This document shows, piece after piece, positions 10,621 to 23,239 of a DNA stretch of 64,000 nucleotides (position 1 is the stretch's first letter; each line of letters begins with the position of its first letter). The DNA is from Gorsachius magnificus. Its lineage: Eukaryota > Chordata > Aves > Pelecaniformes > Ardeidae. Both the position numbers and the translations under genes were made by a program. The notes under the pieces were generated by a model. The model searched no databases and had not been told where the DNA came from. It saw only the letters and a program-made list of their open reading frames with translations. Location: assembly GCA_034008185.1 (NCBI GenBank), contig CM067081.1:66516054-66580053 (forward strand). Direction: 5' to 3'.

Positions 10621-11239
10621 TGAAAGGTAAACTTATTTTAGTGAAAAAGGCCAAACTCGGTTCAAAACACCGTGTCTGCGCCTCAGGATATTCTTGCTAA
10701 CCTCCTTTAACCAGCCAAAGCTAATACACATTATAAAAAAAAAAAAAAAAAGTCATCCATCTTTAAAAGTCTGCCAGGGTGTGGATAGCAACTGCCTCGT
10801 AAATATATATATCATGGCGTCATTTAGTTGGGAACATCCCATCAGAATTTCCTGACGTTTGCTGGGGAATGCAAATCTCTCACCACACGCACACGGTCAA
10901 GCGCCGGGTTCAGATCCCGGCGAGCCGAGGTGTCTTGCCATACCTTTTAGTTTTAATATCACATGCCCATTGCCTAACAGGTAGGGGACTGACTTCAGAC
11001 GTGAAAGCTGGATGATGACTAGAAGTATGGAGATGAAAAATCAGAGCTAAAATCCACAGAGCCTTTGGCTTTTGTGGTACGAGGCATGATAATAAAAATT
11101 TGGAGAAGGGGCAGAATGCATGTTACAAGAAGCTCTGTTCCTATTCTGTGAAAGAGCTGGGCAACATCTGGGATGGAGTCCTTTTCCTCGTCGGACATCA
11201 CACGGCAAGCACAGCCACGGACCACTTGGCAGGGGACGC
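10621..11239. other. Non-coding interval
   Basis: It holds an A-run (about 10736-10751), a perfect POU octamer ATGCAAAT at 10869-10876 and a 7-bp GC-rich hairpin at 10902-10922. No gene is seen. Confidence 0.5.
10902..10922 (+). other. Perfect 7-bp hairpin with T-arm-like loop
   Basis: CGCCGGG pairs with CCCGGCG around the loop TTCAGAT. The inner part resembles a tRNA T-arm (5-bp stem, 7-nt TTC loop), and GGTTCAGATCC matches 9 of 11 positions of the usual B-box GGTTCGANTCC. No matching acceptor stem or A-box is visible upstream, so it is not called as a tRNA. Confidence 0.5.
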
Positions 11240-12020
11240 TTAGGCGTGTGTACCCCCCCCCCCCTCGCCGGCGCCCACGCCTCGGTTAGCGGGGGCACCC
11301 GGGTTAGAGGGGTCTCCAGTGCCTGTCTGGGGATGGCAAACGGAAGGGTGAAACGTTACTTACAGAAAAAAAAAACCCTAAAGCCAAAACCCAAACAACA
11401 AAACCCAACCCTTGGGGTTTTCGGTGGAAGACGAGAAGGGAGAAAAACTCTTGTGCACGGGAATCAGGGGGGCGGGCAGCGGCGGCGGGACCAGCCCTGC
11501 CTCCCGCGAAAGGGGCTGCGGATTCAAACCGGGGCAGGCTTGAGTGTCCCCTCCTTACTCTGTAAAAACCAACCGGATTAGCCCAACCCATCGCCAAACG
11601 GCTTTTAATGAAGTCCGGGACCCGGCCACCCCTCCGCGCCCTCCCCGCCCGCGCAGGAGGGTTTCGTACAGAAATTGGTGCCTTTGGCCCCGGTGGCACT
11701 GCCCCCCGAGGGACAGCCCCCCACGGCCGTGGCTTGGGGGGGGGAGGGAGCTCCACGTCCCCGGGGAGCAGCTGCGGGGTCAGGCTGCGGCGTGGCGGGG
11801 GAGGTAACCGCTTCTTGCCCCCGGAGAGGGGAGGCGGGACAAAGCGAGAGCCTCCACGCTACACTTTCCGGAGTGGGACGGGCGGGTCTGGCCCCTGGTT
11901 GATTTTAGCGAGGGCTGCATCAGGCCCCCGGGGCTCCCTGGTCGAGGACCCCGGTGGCGGCTCCATCCCCCCCCGCACCGAGGGGGCTGTCGTGCCCCGC
12001 ACGCTTTCCCCTTTCCCCGT
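11240..12020. other. CpG island
   Basis: CG dinucleotides are dense, with C and G runs. It contains an A/C-rich tract at 11365-11413. No credible coding frame is seen; open frames on both strands are GC-driven. Confidence 0.55.
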
Positions 12021-13479
12021 TCCCTTTGGTTTTGTCCACTAGTGACCAAACGGCCACTCCCGTGACCAAACCGTGACCTAAGCTGCAGTCTGGCCGCTTG
12101 CCTACCTTCCTCCCCGACCGATGTGTTTTGGGTCGTCTAGAGGGGAAGCCAGCTGCTTATGGGGACTCGAAAAAGAGTGCCTTCGGAACCATTTTTAGGA
12201 AACCTGTGAAAACTGTAAGCTCGGGACTGAAGTGGGGCGGGTTTTTTTTGTGGGGTTTTTTTGGGGTTTTGTTTGTTGTTTTTTTTCCCCCACCCACAAG
12301 ACACAAAATACGAACCGATTTAAAGGAATGCCTCAGGGAGGGAGAGAAAGACATCCAGAGTCATTCCGCGGTGAAACAAAAGGCCAGGAAAATTTCTCGT
12401 CTGAAACCGAGTAGTGGCTGCAGCGGTATCTTCCCTTCTATCAAATGCGAGAGACTGGTGAAGAGTTTTCCGAAAGGAAGCGCCTCTGAGGGGTGTCGTG
12501 GCTGCTTCGGCAGCAGGGTTCCGTGTTTTGCTGAGTATCGTCGTACCACGACACGGGAAAAACACAGCCCGAAAAGCGCGGAGTGTTGACATCCAATTTA
12601 ATAGTTAGTGACTGTCTCAAAGAACAGGTTATCTCCACCTGCCAGCGAGATGCTAATAGAAAACCACAGTGAGAATTTTTTTTCCCGCTGTACAGCATAC
12701 TTTCCGAACTTGTAAATAAACATAAAGTCAACAAATATTATTCTCCTTCTGGAAACTTCACAACACCATTACTGCAGACTACTAAGATCACTCCACTGAC
12801 CCTCAGCTATACTACAGAGATATTGCCAAACTGAATTCCCTTATTATTTCTCAGAGCCAACACTTGTTAAAAGGAGAATGCAGCATCCCTAATTTAAATG
12901 CTACTTTTCTCGGGGAAAAGAAGAAAGAAAAAAAAAAGGAAAAAGAAAGCAGGAAAAAATGGGGAAACGCTGTCTTTTAAAGTGAAAGAAATTAGAGAAG
13001 TCTGTAGGAGAATGGTCTAAAGCTGGCTAGACCAGTGCTGTCTCTCATCCAACCTACAAGTCTTCTGCAGGTTATTTTTCTCTAGTATAAATGTAATTTA
13101 ATAGCCAGGATGGATATTGTTTCACGTTCAGCTATCTGCTCTATACTCCGGTCTCAGTCTACACTAGATGATTACCTGACGGTCCTATATGCACAATTTA
13201 AAGGGAATTACCTATTACTTCAATTATTTGTTTCTTATCAACTGATGTTACACTACAAGGATTTGCATTGAAAGGACACAAAGAAAGAGCAAGTCATGGC
13301 ACATTGCCAAATAAAAGAGTAATGTTCTGGTGAATTTAGCCTAAATAATTTACTGCTATATAAAAGTGGAAAAGTGGAAGGTGAACCCTTTGACCAATAA
13401 ATCTCTTCTGCATGTGAAACCCTTATCTTGTCCCCTCCAATATATTCCACACTAGGAAGCCATCATCATTGGCTCTGGT
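12021..13479. other. Non-coding interval
   Basis: It holds a G/T-rich tract (12236-12296) and a purine-rich A/G tract (about 12910-12960). An octamer complement ATTTGCAT lies at 13261-13268. No gene is seen. Confidence 0.5.
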
Positions 13480-13760
13480 TTGTTATTTGTAAACCTTGAT
13501 CTTCTGCACTCGGTGTCCTAAATATGGATAATTAGCATCAGTTTATCACGCCTCTGCATATTTTCTCTTCTCTCCAAACATGCATGCTTCTATTGGCTGC
13601 CATTCTGTCACAGAAGATTATGGAGACAGATTGCAGAGAATGAATGTGCTAAACGAGATTAGGAAGGAATAGAAATAGCAACTTGGCCAATAAATTCCTC
13701 GTGAGAGCCTTATCATACAATTACACGTTGACTTGTTTCACACTCTCCCAGCCTCTTAAT
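13480..13760. promoter_or_regulatory. Candidate conserved non-coding element
   Basis: This non-repetitive AT-rich block contains homeodomain-like GATAATTAGCATC, a CCAAT-like ATTGGCTGCC, AACATGCATGC and TTATCATACAATTACACG. Its complexity and motif density differ from neighbouring low-complexity DNA. Conservation is inferred, not tested. Confidence 0.3.
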
Positions 13761-16009
13761 CCAACGCCCCCACCAAGAATAAAATTTCACTAATTTCTGA
13801 ATTACTGCATATCCTCATGACTTGTCACTGAGAATGGTTGGAAGAAGCAACGCGGTTGAAAATAGCTTCATAGAACTTCCAGACAGAAAAGAAACTTTAC
13901 AGGCAGAAAGGGATGGGGCTCTACACCATCCGTGGCCCATACGGAGGAGGTGTTTGCACCGCTGCCATTTCAAGGGTTGAGGTTTCGATGTCAGAGGTGT
14001 TGCTCTATGCTTTTACGCCCCAACTCCTTCCCTTGGGCCTTGCGGGACCCTCCAGCTGCCCCTGGGGCTCGGAGTGCCCTGTGCTGATGCTGCTAAACTA
14101 TCTGACACCATCGTCTGCTGCGCATTCAGCTCGCTGAGCCCTTATGATGGGCGAGAACACCCACTTGCCGTCATCGATTTCTTGGATGTTCCTGAAAAGG
14201 CGGTGACTTGAAAAGACGCCAAGAGCATGACAGCAAAGTGAGACAAAATCCTGCTGAACTTGCAAGAAATGTCTACCAGCTCCATGGAGTTAGTTTTGTC
14301 CATTCTGCTGCGCTTTTTTGGGTCAGTGTGGACACCAAAAAAAAAGAAAAGCCCCGTGGTTTGCGTGATGTAATGAAGAGGCATGGCAAAACCCTTCAAG
14401 AAACCTCATCTCTGGAAATGCTGGAAGTCTCCATTCTGCCCCTTACACTAGCCTGGGAGGAGGGCTTGCAAAAAGGTTGATGTCGTGGTAGTGTTGTTTT
14501 CATTGGTTTAGATCAGTGGAGAAGAAGAAGAATAAAAAGCCCCAAGATCCAAAGGTAAATCCTTGCTCCACGGATCTACTCTCTTCACATCGATTGGATG
14601 CCACAGTGCGCTTGCCTTAACACTTTTAGCAGATTTTAGGATATGTTACAGCATTTATTACTGGGGAAGGGCTGCTTTAGAAACCAAGGTGTTTGTATAA
14701 CTCGAGTAACTCTTTCCCCTAGTCAGTGTGAACCTTCAACTCCTTACAGACTTTCAGAATCCACATGAAAGGTATGATGAAGCTGTGCTATGTATTCTGG
14801 AATTGCTTAGCATCATGCCTGCCTGCACAATCAGATGCCGGGAAAGTTTTAGCATAACAGTGAAGTGGTACACATCGGAAGAGTAAAGGATGCTCAGAAT
14901 AAGGAGCTGCCCTCCAGTGAGACCTTCCCTGCGTGCTTTTTACCCAGGGTGGGAAAGACCCAGGTGGCGGCGGAGCCCCCCATCCCGCGGTCACCAACTC
15001 AGGGGAGTGAGGCAGCCATGACCCTCGCATGTGGCAAACCCATCCTGTGAGTACCACAGAGCATGAAGCACCCTGTGAAAACTTCATGCCTGGGCCCTCT
15101 GGGTTATATTAGCCATCAAATGGGTTTGCTGTTGGTGGTGGAATTATCTTTTTTTTTTTTTTATCCCGCCCATCGCTCAGGTTCGTAGTGGTGTTGGGCA
15201 TTTTTTTTTCTTTTTTTCCTCTTACTCTCCCACGGCTTTTTCCTCTAAGATGAAAAACAAGTCTGCGGTTGAGTGTCACCTTCAACCAGAGCCTTAAAAC
15301 CATTCCGTCACAGAAATGACTGAGCTGACAGCAGTGTGACCTTGCGGGATAGCAAGACAGCCCGCTACCTGTTTGCTGCCACAAGAGCGCTCGCATAAAG
15401 TAAAAACAAATTAATAACGCTGCCTTATCACCGTCTTCCTTTTCTTGTTACACGTGTAGGCATGCATACATATTCATATGCACCTATATCTATATGTATA
15501 CACACTAAGCGCACACACACAAATATCTACATATATATGTACACACGCATCTCCCGAGTGAATCGCTCGGCCGCGTCAGGGAAGAGAGGCGTTTGCCATT
15601 AATCTGGGAACAAACCGCTAACCTCGGTGACTGGTATTTTAGCTTTTCTTTTCTCGCTTCTCTCGGTGCGGGGAGAGCAGTAAAGCTTGTGTGGACCGAT
15701 TGTGAGGGGCTCTGCTGGAATTTGGCAGGCCAGGGGCTTGGAGAGAAGCCCCATGCTGACTCCTATTCAGCGGGCCAGTTTTCTGCGAGCTTTGGAAGTT
15801 TCACTCAGCCGTGCACTCAATGGCTTCACAAAGCTGATTACAAGCTTCAGCGCATTCCTGAAGGAGCCAAAAGCGACGCAGGTGCAAACGAGCCGAGGGA
15901 GCCCCTTATCCCGGTGACAGAATGGGACAAGCTGGGAAAGGCTTGGACCACACAAATCCAAGGCTCACCAGGCAGCAGCAAGCCTGCCTTGGGAACCGGG
16001 GATCATTAT
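13761..16009. other. Non-coding interval before distal CpG island
   Basis: No recognisable gene is present. T-runs occur near 15149-15162 and 15201-15218. An alternating TA/CA tract lies at about 15470-15548. A long open frame beginning at 15593 runs into the island but has no family similarity that I can see. Confidence 0.5.
15470..15548. repeat. TA/CA-rich alternating tract
   Basis: This mix of TATATC, TATGTATACACAC, GCACACACAC and ATATATGTACACAC units forms a degenerate purine-pyrimidine alternating microsatellite. Confidence 0.8.
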
Positions 16010-17440
16010 CCGCTCCATTCAGCGGGGACCCAGCGGCGGCAGCGGCACGTCCCGGGGCTGGGGACGGCTCCCGGGGCTCTCCGTCCCGGGTGGGAGCAGA
16101 GCCGCCACGCCTGGCATCCCCTCCCCGCTCCCTTCGCGGCTGCCCCCTGGGCGCACCTGAGCTGCCCTCGCCCCCCCCGGGCTGGTTTCTACCCCGGCAT
16201 CCGTCCGGCCCCTCGAGTACAGGCCCGCTCTTTTTCCCTGCTGCCCCATCACAGGCGAAAAGCCCTTCCTCCCCGCTTGCCCCCCCCCCCCCCGCCCAGC
16301 TTCCCCGTACAAACGGGGTGCTTAGGGGTCTGTCTGGAAATCCAGCACAGAAAACGCACTGATCCGAAATGGCAGGTTTCCTCCCGACTGAAGTTCTCTA
16401 ACAAACACCCTATTTTGAAGACCGCCTTTAATTCCAGAGAGAAACCAGCCGAGAGTGCCTCCCCCCCCCCCACCAATTACTCCAGCCACCCGATTCCCAC
16501 AGAAACCTCCCGCGACGCAAACGCCTGGTGAATGCTTTCTGACTTCGTGAAAGCAGCCCACGGCCCCGGCCCTTCCTGCCTCCCCGGGGGGCGAGGGGGA
16601 GGCGAGGAGTCGAGGGGGGTCTCGGTGCCAGGGAGGGTGAGGCGTGATTTCCTTGAGTGGGGGGCTCTCGGGGGGAGTTCTCCTCGTCCCCGCTCCCTCT
16701 CGTCCTTTCCTCTCTCCCGGCCCTTCCCCGCCCGGCCGGGAGAAGATGCTGCGCTTTACTTCGCCGCGAAATTAATTACGGCCCTTCCCCGCTATCAGTT
16801 ACGGAGGAATCAGCCTTTCCGAGGGAGAGGAGAAAGAATCAAAAGGCTTTGCAGTCTGGGGGGGGAAACCTCGGACCGCCGAGCACATAATGCGGCAAGG
16901 GGACTGCCGCGCTTTCTGGCCGCCGGTTTCATATGCAAATGGCGAGCTGCCTCCAAGTTATCATTATGGTTTTCTTTCTCTTTTTTTTTTTTTTAATGTT
17001 ATTATTGTGTCGGGGTTTTAATAGCCGCACGCTCTCCCCTTCCCTTTCAGCGAGGTTTCCTTGGCGATCAGCCACGCCGCTTCACCCCCGGGCGCGCTGC
17101 CTCCCGCCCCAGCGCCTGCCCCGCGTCCGTGTTAATTTCGCCCCATGGAAATGGAAGCGGCCCGGCCGGGCAGCCGGTATTAAAGCGATCCCCCCCCTCC
17201 CCCCCCGCCTCCTCCCCGCCGCCCCCCCCCCGGGGGCTGGCCCTCCCCGCTCCTCGCAGCGGCCCAGGAGCGTGGCGTGTCGGTGCCCCCGGCCCCCCTC
17301 GCCCCCCCCTCCCCGGCCCCCCTCGCCCCCCCCCGGCCCCGCCGCCCCCTTGGTGCTTGCGAGGTGCCCGGGGAGGCAGCGGCTGCGCTTGCTTGTGCGG
17401 AGCGCACACCGCCTGCAAGCGGTTGCCTTGGCAGAAAGGT
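16010..17440. promoter_or_regulatory. Distal CpG island, candidate non-coding RNA promoter
   Basis: A strong CpG island lies about 15 kb past SOX1. It contains a perfect octamer ATGCAAAT (16933-16940) next to an AT-rich break (about 16960-17020), a TTCGCCCCATGG segment and long C-rich tracts (17190-17350). Island size and isolation fit a promoter, perhaps of a lncRNA of the kind reported near SOX1 in mammals (inference). No exon or splice structure can be shown from sequence alone. Confidence 0.4.
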
Positions 17441-17680
17441 GCAGCTTTCTGATGTTCTTTTGTCTGATAACTAATTCAAGTTAATGCGATCTTTATGTAA
17501 AGCTAACAGCGGATAATTGTCTATTTTCTCGCCAACAATCTCCATCACAATCACTTATCTGGAAACCTGCGGTTGTATTAATCGTTATATTCCCCGAGAT
17601 AAGCGTCTCTCGAATTATCAGTAAACACTGGAGGGAAATTAAACAAACTCCAGAGCCACTTAAGTTTCCTCGGCAGCTTT
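17441..17680. promoter_or_regulatory. Candidate enhancer with GATA-, SOX- and FOX-like motifs
   Basis: An AT-rich, non-repetitive block sits between two CpG-rich segments. It contains CTTATCT (17554-17560), AGATAAG (17597-17603), a TTATCA just before GTAAACA (17621-17627, forkhead-like), AACAAT (17534-17539, SOX-like) and TAATTCAAGTTAATG (homeodomain-like). It keeps CG dinucleotides (ATCGTTATA, CTCGAATTATC). It is the most enhancer-like stretch in the window, by motif content only. Confidence 0.4.
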
Positions 17681-18620
17681 TAACCCCCTTCTCGGGGCGG
17701 GGGAGGGCGGGACGGGATGACCCCCCAACCCCTCCGCCCCTGGACCCGGAGCACCAGATGTCAGGGGGTGGGTGCGAAGCAGTAGAGAAGGGCCTGAACT
17801 TTGGGATCATTCTGAAGAGCCGGGCCCGGCTCAAGGCGCCTTCCCTTCGAGGTGCCCGTGTGGCACCTTAGGCCCTGCTCGCCGGGCGGGGCTCGGTCTT
17901 CAGCAGCCCCCGGGACCTCGTCGGCAATTCTTGTAGGTGGTGTAATTAAGTGTATTAAGGCGCTGCAGGGGAAAGGCGAGCAGCTAGGAGGGAATACGGC
18001 GAGAGATTAAGCGGGGAAGTCGCATGGCTTTAGGTCTGCGGTACGAGAAGGAAAGAGTTCTGCTTCCTTCTGAGAATCACCATATTAGCACAATTATCGG
18101 CAATATTTATACTAGAGAGTGAGCCGAACCCCAGGAGGGGAACAGAGAGTGCGAGAGAGCGAAACTACTGTGGGAATATGTTTTACTGCTCAGATCCCAT
18201 CAGTTCCGTTAGGTGTAAAGAAATTACAGCAAATTGTGCTGGAAACCCCTCCAGGGAAAACATACTTGTATGACAAAGATTTTGTCTTTTTGAGATGAAG
18301 TCAAAACACCGGTGTCAAGTGAAACTCATTTTAGGGGCGCTGCCGCCTGTGTGTTTACTCGAGTACCTGGGTGGGTGAAGGAGGGTGGGGCGGGGGGGTG
18401 GGGAAAAGCCCCAACCATCACACTTCAGTCGGGAATCTGGGACAGCAGAGAGTTTGCGACTTCCCCGGGGGAAGCGGGGCGTGCTCCAGCCTCCCCCCGC
18501 TCCCCGCCGCCCCCCGCCCGGCGCCCGGCCCGGGGGCCGCCGCCACCTCCCCGCCCGCCCTCCGCGGTGCTGGCGAGCAGCTCGCTCTGCGTTTCTAGGA
18601 GGGTTTTCCACGTCGACAGC
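17681..18620. other. Two small CpG-rich blocks with AT-rich middle
   Basis: CpG-rich DNA lies at about 17690-17930 and 18370-18600. Between them is a non-repetitive stretch (about 18040-18260) with ATATTAGCACAATTATCGGC, which may also be constrained. No gene is seen. Confidence 0.45.
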
Positions 18621-21600
18621 GCTTTGTGAACATTAACTAATTAATCCTGGCACTTAGTTACGGAGCAGGCACCAAGGAATTTCAAAACTCGCCCCTGTGA
18701 TGAGCTTTATTTATTGGCCGTCTTATGATTTTAGTAAAGCAACTGTGATTCGCAAAGGTTTCCAACGGCGCGGCTCCCGTCTTAGCCGGGGGAAGGTGAG
18801 GTCTGGGATGGGGGAAAAAAACCAAAAGCAAACAACCAAAAACCCCAAAACCACAAGACAACAAAACACAAACCAAAAACCAAATACGGCAACGAAACAC
18901 ACGAACCTCCCGTTGCCAGTTTGTGTGTCAAGGCAGCGTATTTCCAGATACGATCGGTTTCTTAAAAAAAAAGAAAAAAGAAAAAAATATCCTTTAACTG
19001 CCTCAAGTCTCGAACTATTTCTCTTGCGCTTAAAGTTCCCAGGGCAGCTTTTTCTTACGGCGTTCGAGAATCATCCCACTTCATCTCTCACCTGAATCTT
19101 GTCATCTGTGCCATCTTGAAGTGATCTGTGAACAATGCTGGTCCCTTGGACAGCCCAAGCTGGTCAATCAGGCAGAACAGACTATGCAAATGGAATGGAA
19201 AGGCGAAGCGATGGAGAACAGTGGCCCCCATTGTCTTGGGCATTTCAAAGCGAAGCCCAGCTGCAGCAGGCGTTGCTGTCTCGGACCCTTGGTTGCTACT
19301 CTAATGTCATCGTTGCAAAACATCACATTTTGAAAACTCTACAGTCTGAATGCATGAGCAGCCCTCTGCAAAGATTTCACTTTGCCGCGACATCTTTCGA
19401 GGTCGTCCCCCCCGCCCCCCCCCCCCAAAAAAAAGCCGGGGGGGGGGGGGGCAAGGAAAAAAAACCCAACCCCAAACCACAAAACCCCAGCCCACAGCAA
19501 CTGGGGACCGGGATCCCAGCCACGTTGGCCGCTCCCATCCCTTGGTCCCTTTCCCTGCTCTCCCAATAACTGCGGTGCAGCTGATGCCAGATGCCTTTTG
19601 CAACCTTTTGGTGAACGCCCCGCTTTCCCTGTTGTTTTTAGAGTCGAATCGGACGATTATTTAAGTTGCATTTAACCTATTTTCTGTCGGGTCTCTTTCA
19701 GGCACTCTAATGAGCTAACGCCGAGGAAACGTGGCTGGGAGCGAGGCAGTGAAGTATTCACGGTCGCTTCCAAAACTTCAGATACATGGGGCTTTAAAAG
19801 AGTCAGGCAGTGCCTTTGCGAGTGATTAAACCAGTGGCTAAGCTGGGTATTTATGGCTCCGTTAGGAGTTTTTGCGAATATTTGGTTTCTTAATACACTC
19901 ACACAGATGTCACTCTTAAATATTGCTGCCAGCCCTGCTCCAGCTCTGCATCCCAGCACTGGTCTCAAAGTTAGCCCTGCCATGAGAAGCGAACTTTCAC
20001 TGCAGTAAAGCTGAGGGCTGTCAGATGATTAATGCGCATTTTCAAGGGACTAAGTCATTGCCCATGTTTCACTTATCGTTCCTTTTCATTTTCTTTTGTC
20101 TGTAGGTGACAGTTGCGATCACCATGTGGTGAGCAGAGGAAACTCCCCTCTCTTCCACCCTCATGTCAGAAGCCTGCACTCAAGGAGCAAAGGTCTGTGC
20201 CACTGGTATCTTAAAATGTTGGGGGTTACCTTTCCCTCCTCCTCATCCCTTATCTTGCAGGAATTAGTGAATCCAAAGCTTCTTCTCCAGCAGCAGCCCT
20301 ACTACAGCCAGCCTACAGGGATGGATGATGCCATAGCCAGCCCCAGATGCTGCCTAGCTTGTAGACACAGTGGTCACACGTTTTAGTGGTCACCCTTGAG
20401 TGCGGACTATGTTTAGCATTCACGCAAGAACAGAGAAGAAAGTTTCATCGGACTAAGAGAGCTGAGCTAAGAAACTCTTCATTACATTGTTGGCAGGACC
20501 GAGAATAATTCAGTGCTTCTTTCCCGTTCCTTAAACGGGCTCTTTCCCTCTTGCTTGCGTAATGCATTCTGTAATAACGTCATGTAAATTACAAAGGAAG
20601 CAAAGGACGGAATTATTTAAAACTAAATAATTATCCACCGCGTTTTGCTTAGCTTCCTAAATTTAAGTTTGCCCCTTTCAGAATGCAGTGCGTTAGTAAG
20701 AAGGAAAAGATGAGAGTAACAAAAGCAAAGAGAGTTTGAAGTGAATGGGCAAATAAATGACGGTAGAAGTGCCATTTCATGTTCTGGCTGGAAGTTTCTT
20801 TCCCCTCACCAAAGAGAGTTTTCCAAGGACAAGTACTGGGTTAAAAGAAAACCAGTTTCCAACTACATGAGCCTCTTGGTCAAATGAGTAATAGTAGGAA
20901 CTCAGGCTGCTACCTGCTTCATCCAAATGTTTCAGCAGAGATGGTACACACTGTGCGCACCCTTCCCTGCCATGTATTTGTTAACAGATGTCCCCAGGAC
21001 TCTTTCCCCTATAAGGGGGTTCATCACCTTGAAACTTTATCTACTAGACAAACGGATCCCCCCAAAGCTATGTCCTAGAAGGTCTTGGCCATGCGTCAGG
21101 TACCCTCCAGGCCCTTCACTTGTTAACCTGAATGCAGAAACCCAGAGGAAAAGAAATGCTGTGCAGCCAACGCCTACGCAGAGGACAACAGCCATGCACA
21201 TGGCCTGGGGCCAAATGCCCTGTTGCTGTAAGCAGGTGCATCTCCATCTGGATCTCTGCTAAAGTGCTTCCAGAAAGACGTTGTGAAGGAGGAGGATGCA
21301 GCGGCTTTTGAAGAGGAGCAGCTGCTCCGTACCCCCTAACAGTGGGGGTGCTGCCATGAGGCTACACAGAGGTGGGGCTCCTCTTGGTGGATACCGCAGC
21401 TCCCACTTGATAGTGGGATGGATGGTGTCCACCAGGGCCCAGACTGTGGGCAGGGGATGGGGACCCACAAGGTCATCCCACCACCCTTGACCCAGACAAG
21501 TCCCTCTCCCCCCGCAGCCCTATTCCCAGCCCACACTGCCAGCCAGCCCTGGGCCCCTCTCGGCAGCCAGCTGGCCTCACACCCCGGGGGTGGAGAGCCC

Positions 21601-23239
21601 AGGGGTGGGTTGGCCACCCCACGCTCAGGCCTGCAGTCCCTCCACAGCACCAAACAAGTTCCCCTTGCCCCAGGTTGATGGGCTGGGCTCTGATGGAGGG
21701 AGATGGCCTCAGATTCACCCCTTGGGCAGCGTGCTGGGATAAACAGGGACAATCTTTGTCCCCAGTGGCCCCACGTTGTCCCCCTGCCCATGGCAGCTAA
21801 TTGGAAACCAGAGCAGCTCCTCCTTTGAGGAGCTGAACTTCGCTTTTCTCTCACAGCTGGAACTTCTGCCCCTTCCCCCTACCAGCCCCAGCCCTGGTAC
21901 ATTCAGCCACAGTTATCTCTGCTCGTGCACTGACTGTATTTTTCATGTTTATTATCATCCAACCCAGCGTAGTGCCATCTGGCACATGCACACACACGGG
22001 GGGAAGAAAACCATATATTCAGCAAATGGAGCATACAGGGTTTTAGGTTTTGTCTTGTCTTGTTTTTCTTATTCTTCCAGTTTCTGTTTAAAATTGTGTG
22101 GAAGGGATAGCTGAGCAATTTACCCTCATGAAAAATTATCAGAAACCCCAGTTATGAAATTAAAAATTACAGGAGAGCAGGGACGCCAGGAAGGGACAAG
22201 TACACCCCTTCTGCTGAAATACAGTTTCTTCTTTTTCCTCCTTCTGTATTTCATTTCACCTCATGCTCAGATAAGGAACAGAATTGCTTTAAAATGTTTG
22301 TGTTAAGTCTTTTTACTCAGGATTTGTTCTGGTCTTTCAAATTGTTATTTTACTGCAAGACATGTATTTTAAGCAAGTGCTATGTATCAAACCACACTCC
22401 TCTGAAGCACCAGGGCACGGCGAGCCGCACTGCAGTCTCCAAAATGTTTGCTATTTTCACTGCTACAAGAAAAATGGATGTAAAAATACATCTGCAGAGT
22501 GGATGTAGAAATGCATGTAGTAGTTTCAGGGAAAGCTAGCAGCTAAAGCGTTGCTGCCTTATTTCAAAGATAGTTTTGTATCTGAGTTGTATAATCAAAG
22601 TGGTTTTCTTCCCTGATAATTCACGCACTGTAAGATTATTGGTGGAGTTGCCGGTGGAAAAAGTACTACACACTGTATTGTATTACTTGATTCATTTTCT
22701 TTCAATTTTTACTTTAATTTGTCTAATTACTGTATTGTGATCTAAGTCAGCAATCTTAAATTAACTATCAACTTAACTTTTGAAGAAACCCTACAGATGG
22801 ATGGTAATGATGAAATTTAAATTACTCTCGGTTATTGTGTAATGTCTACACCATGGAAAAGCAAACCTTCAGGTCTTTTAATTCCATTTGCATATATAGC
22901 ATTGTATTTTTCCTATTTCATTTTTCAGAGCAGAATTCTCTGCCATTTCAAAACTATAAAAATACTATTAAAAAAAACCTGTTTGGGGTAGGGTTTTTTT
23001 TTTTCCTAAATTGAACGATAGCTTTGATGAAAATGTGGAAGAAAATAGTTCTTGGGACTAAACTGTCAGCAACTCAGATTTCTTCAGAAAAGCAACTTCT
23101 TTTACAGATACACATGCAGAGTGGTAAACTTTTCCCTGACTCTGCTAAAATAGAGAAAGACATTTCAGTGTCATTGATAGAGTATCTGTATATTGAGCTA
23201 GATTCCGGTCTCCCATCTGTTTAAAATTCAGTATATCCT
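18621..23239. other. Non-coding interval
   Basis: No gene is seen. The interval includes A/C-rich tracts at 18815-18905 and 19457-19496, a C-run/A8/G-run block at 19407-19451, and an octamer ATGCAAAT at 19184-19191. Non-repetitive AT-rich DNA with preserved CG (about 20500-20760) could be regulatory. Confidence 0.5.
19407..19451. repeat. C-run, A8, G14 homopolymer block
   Basis: C7-G-C12 is followed by A8, GCC and G14. The C and G runs are self-complementary and could fold back, and the run lengths are likely to be unreliable. Confidence 0.9.

Noticed and set aside
10880..10930. tRNA gene
   Set aside because: Only a T-arm-like hairpin is present; the acceptor, D and anticodon arms are missing.
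15593..16531. 312-codon plus-strand open frame
   Set aside because: It starts from a TTG, runs into a CpG island, and has no recognisable family or domain. A long frame by chance is expected in GC-rich DNA.
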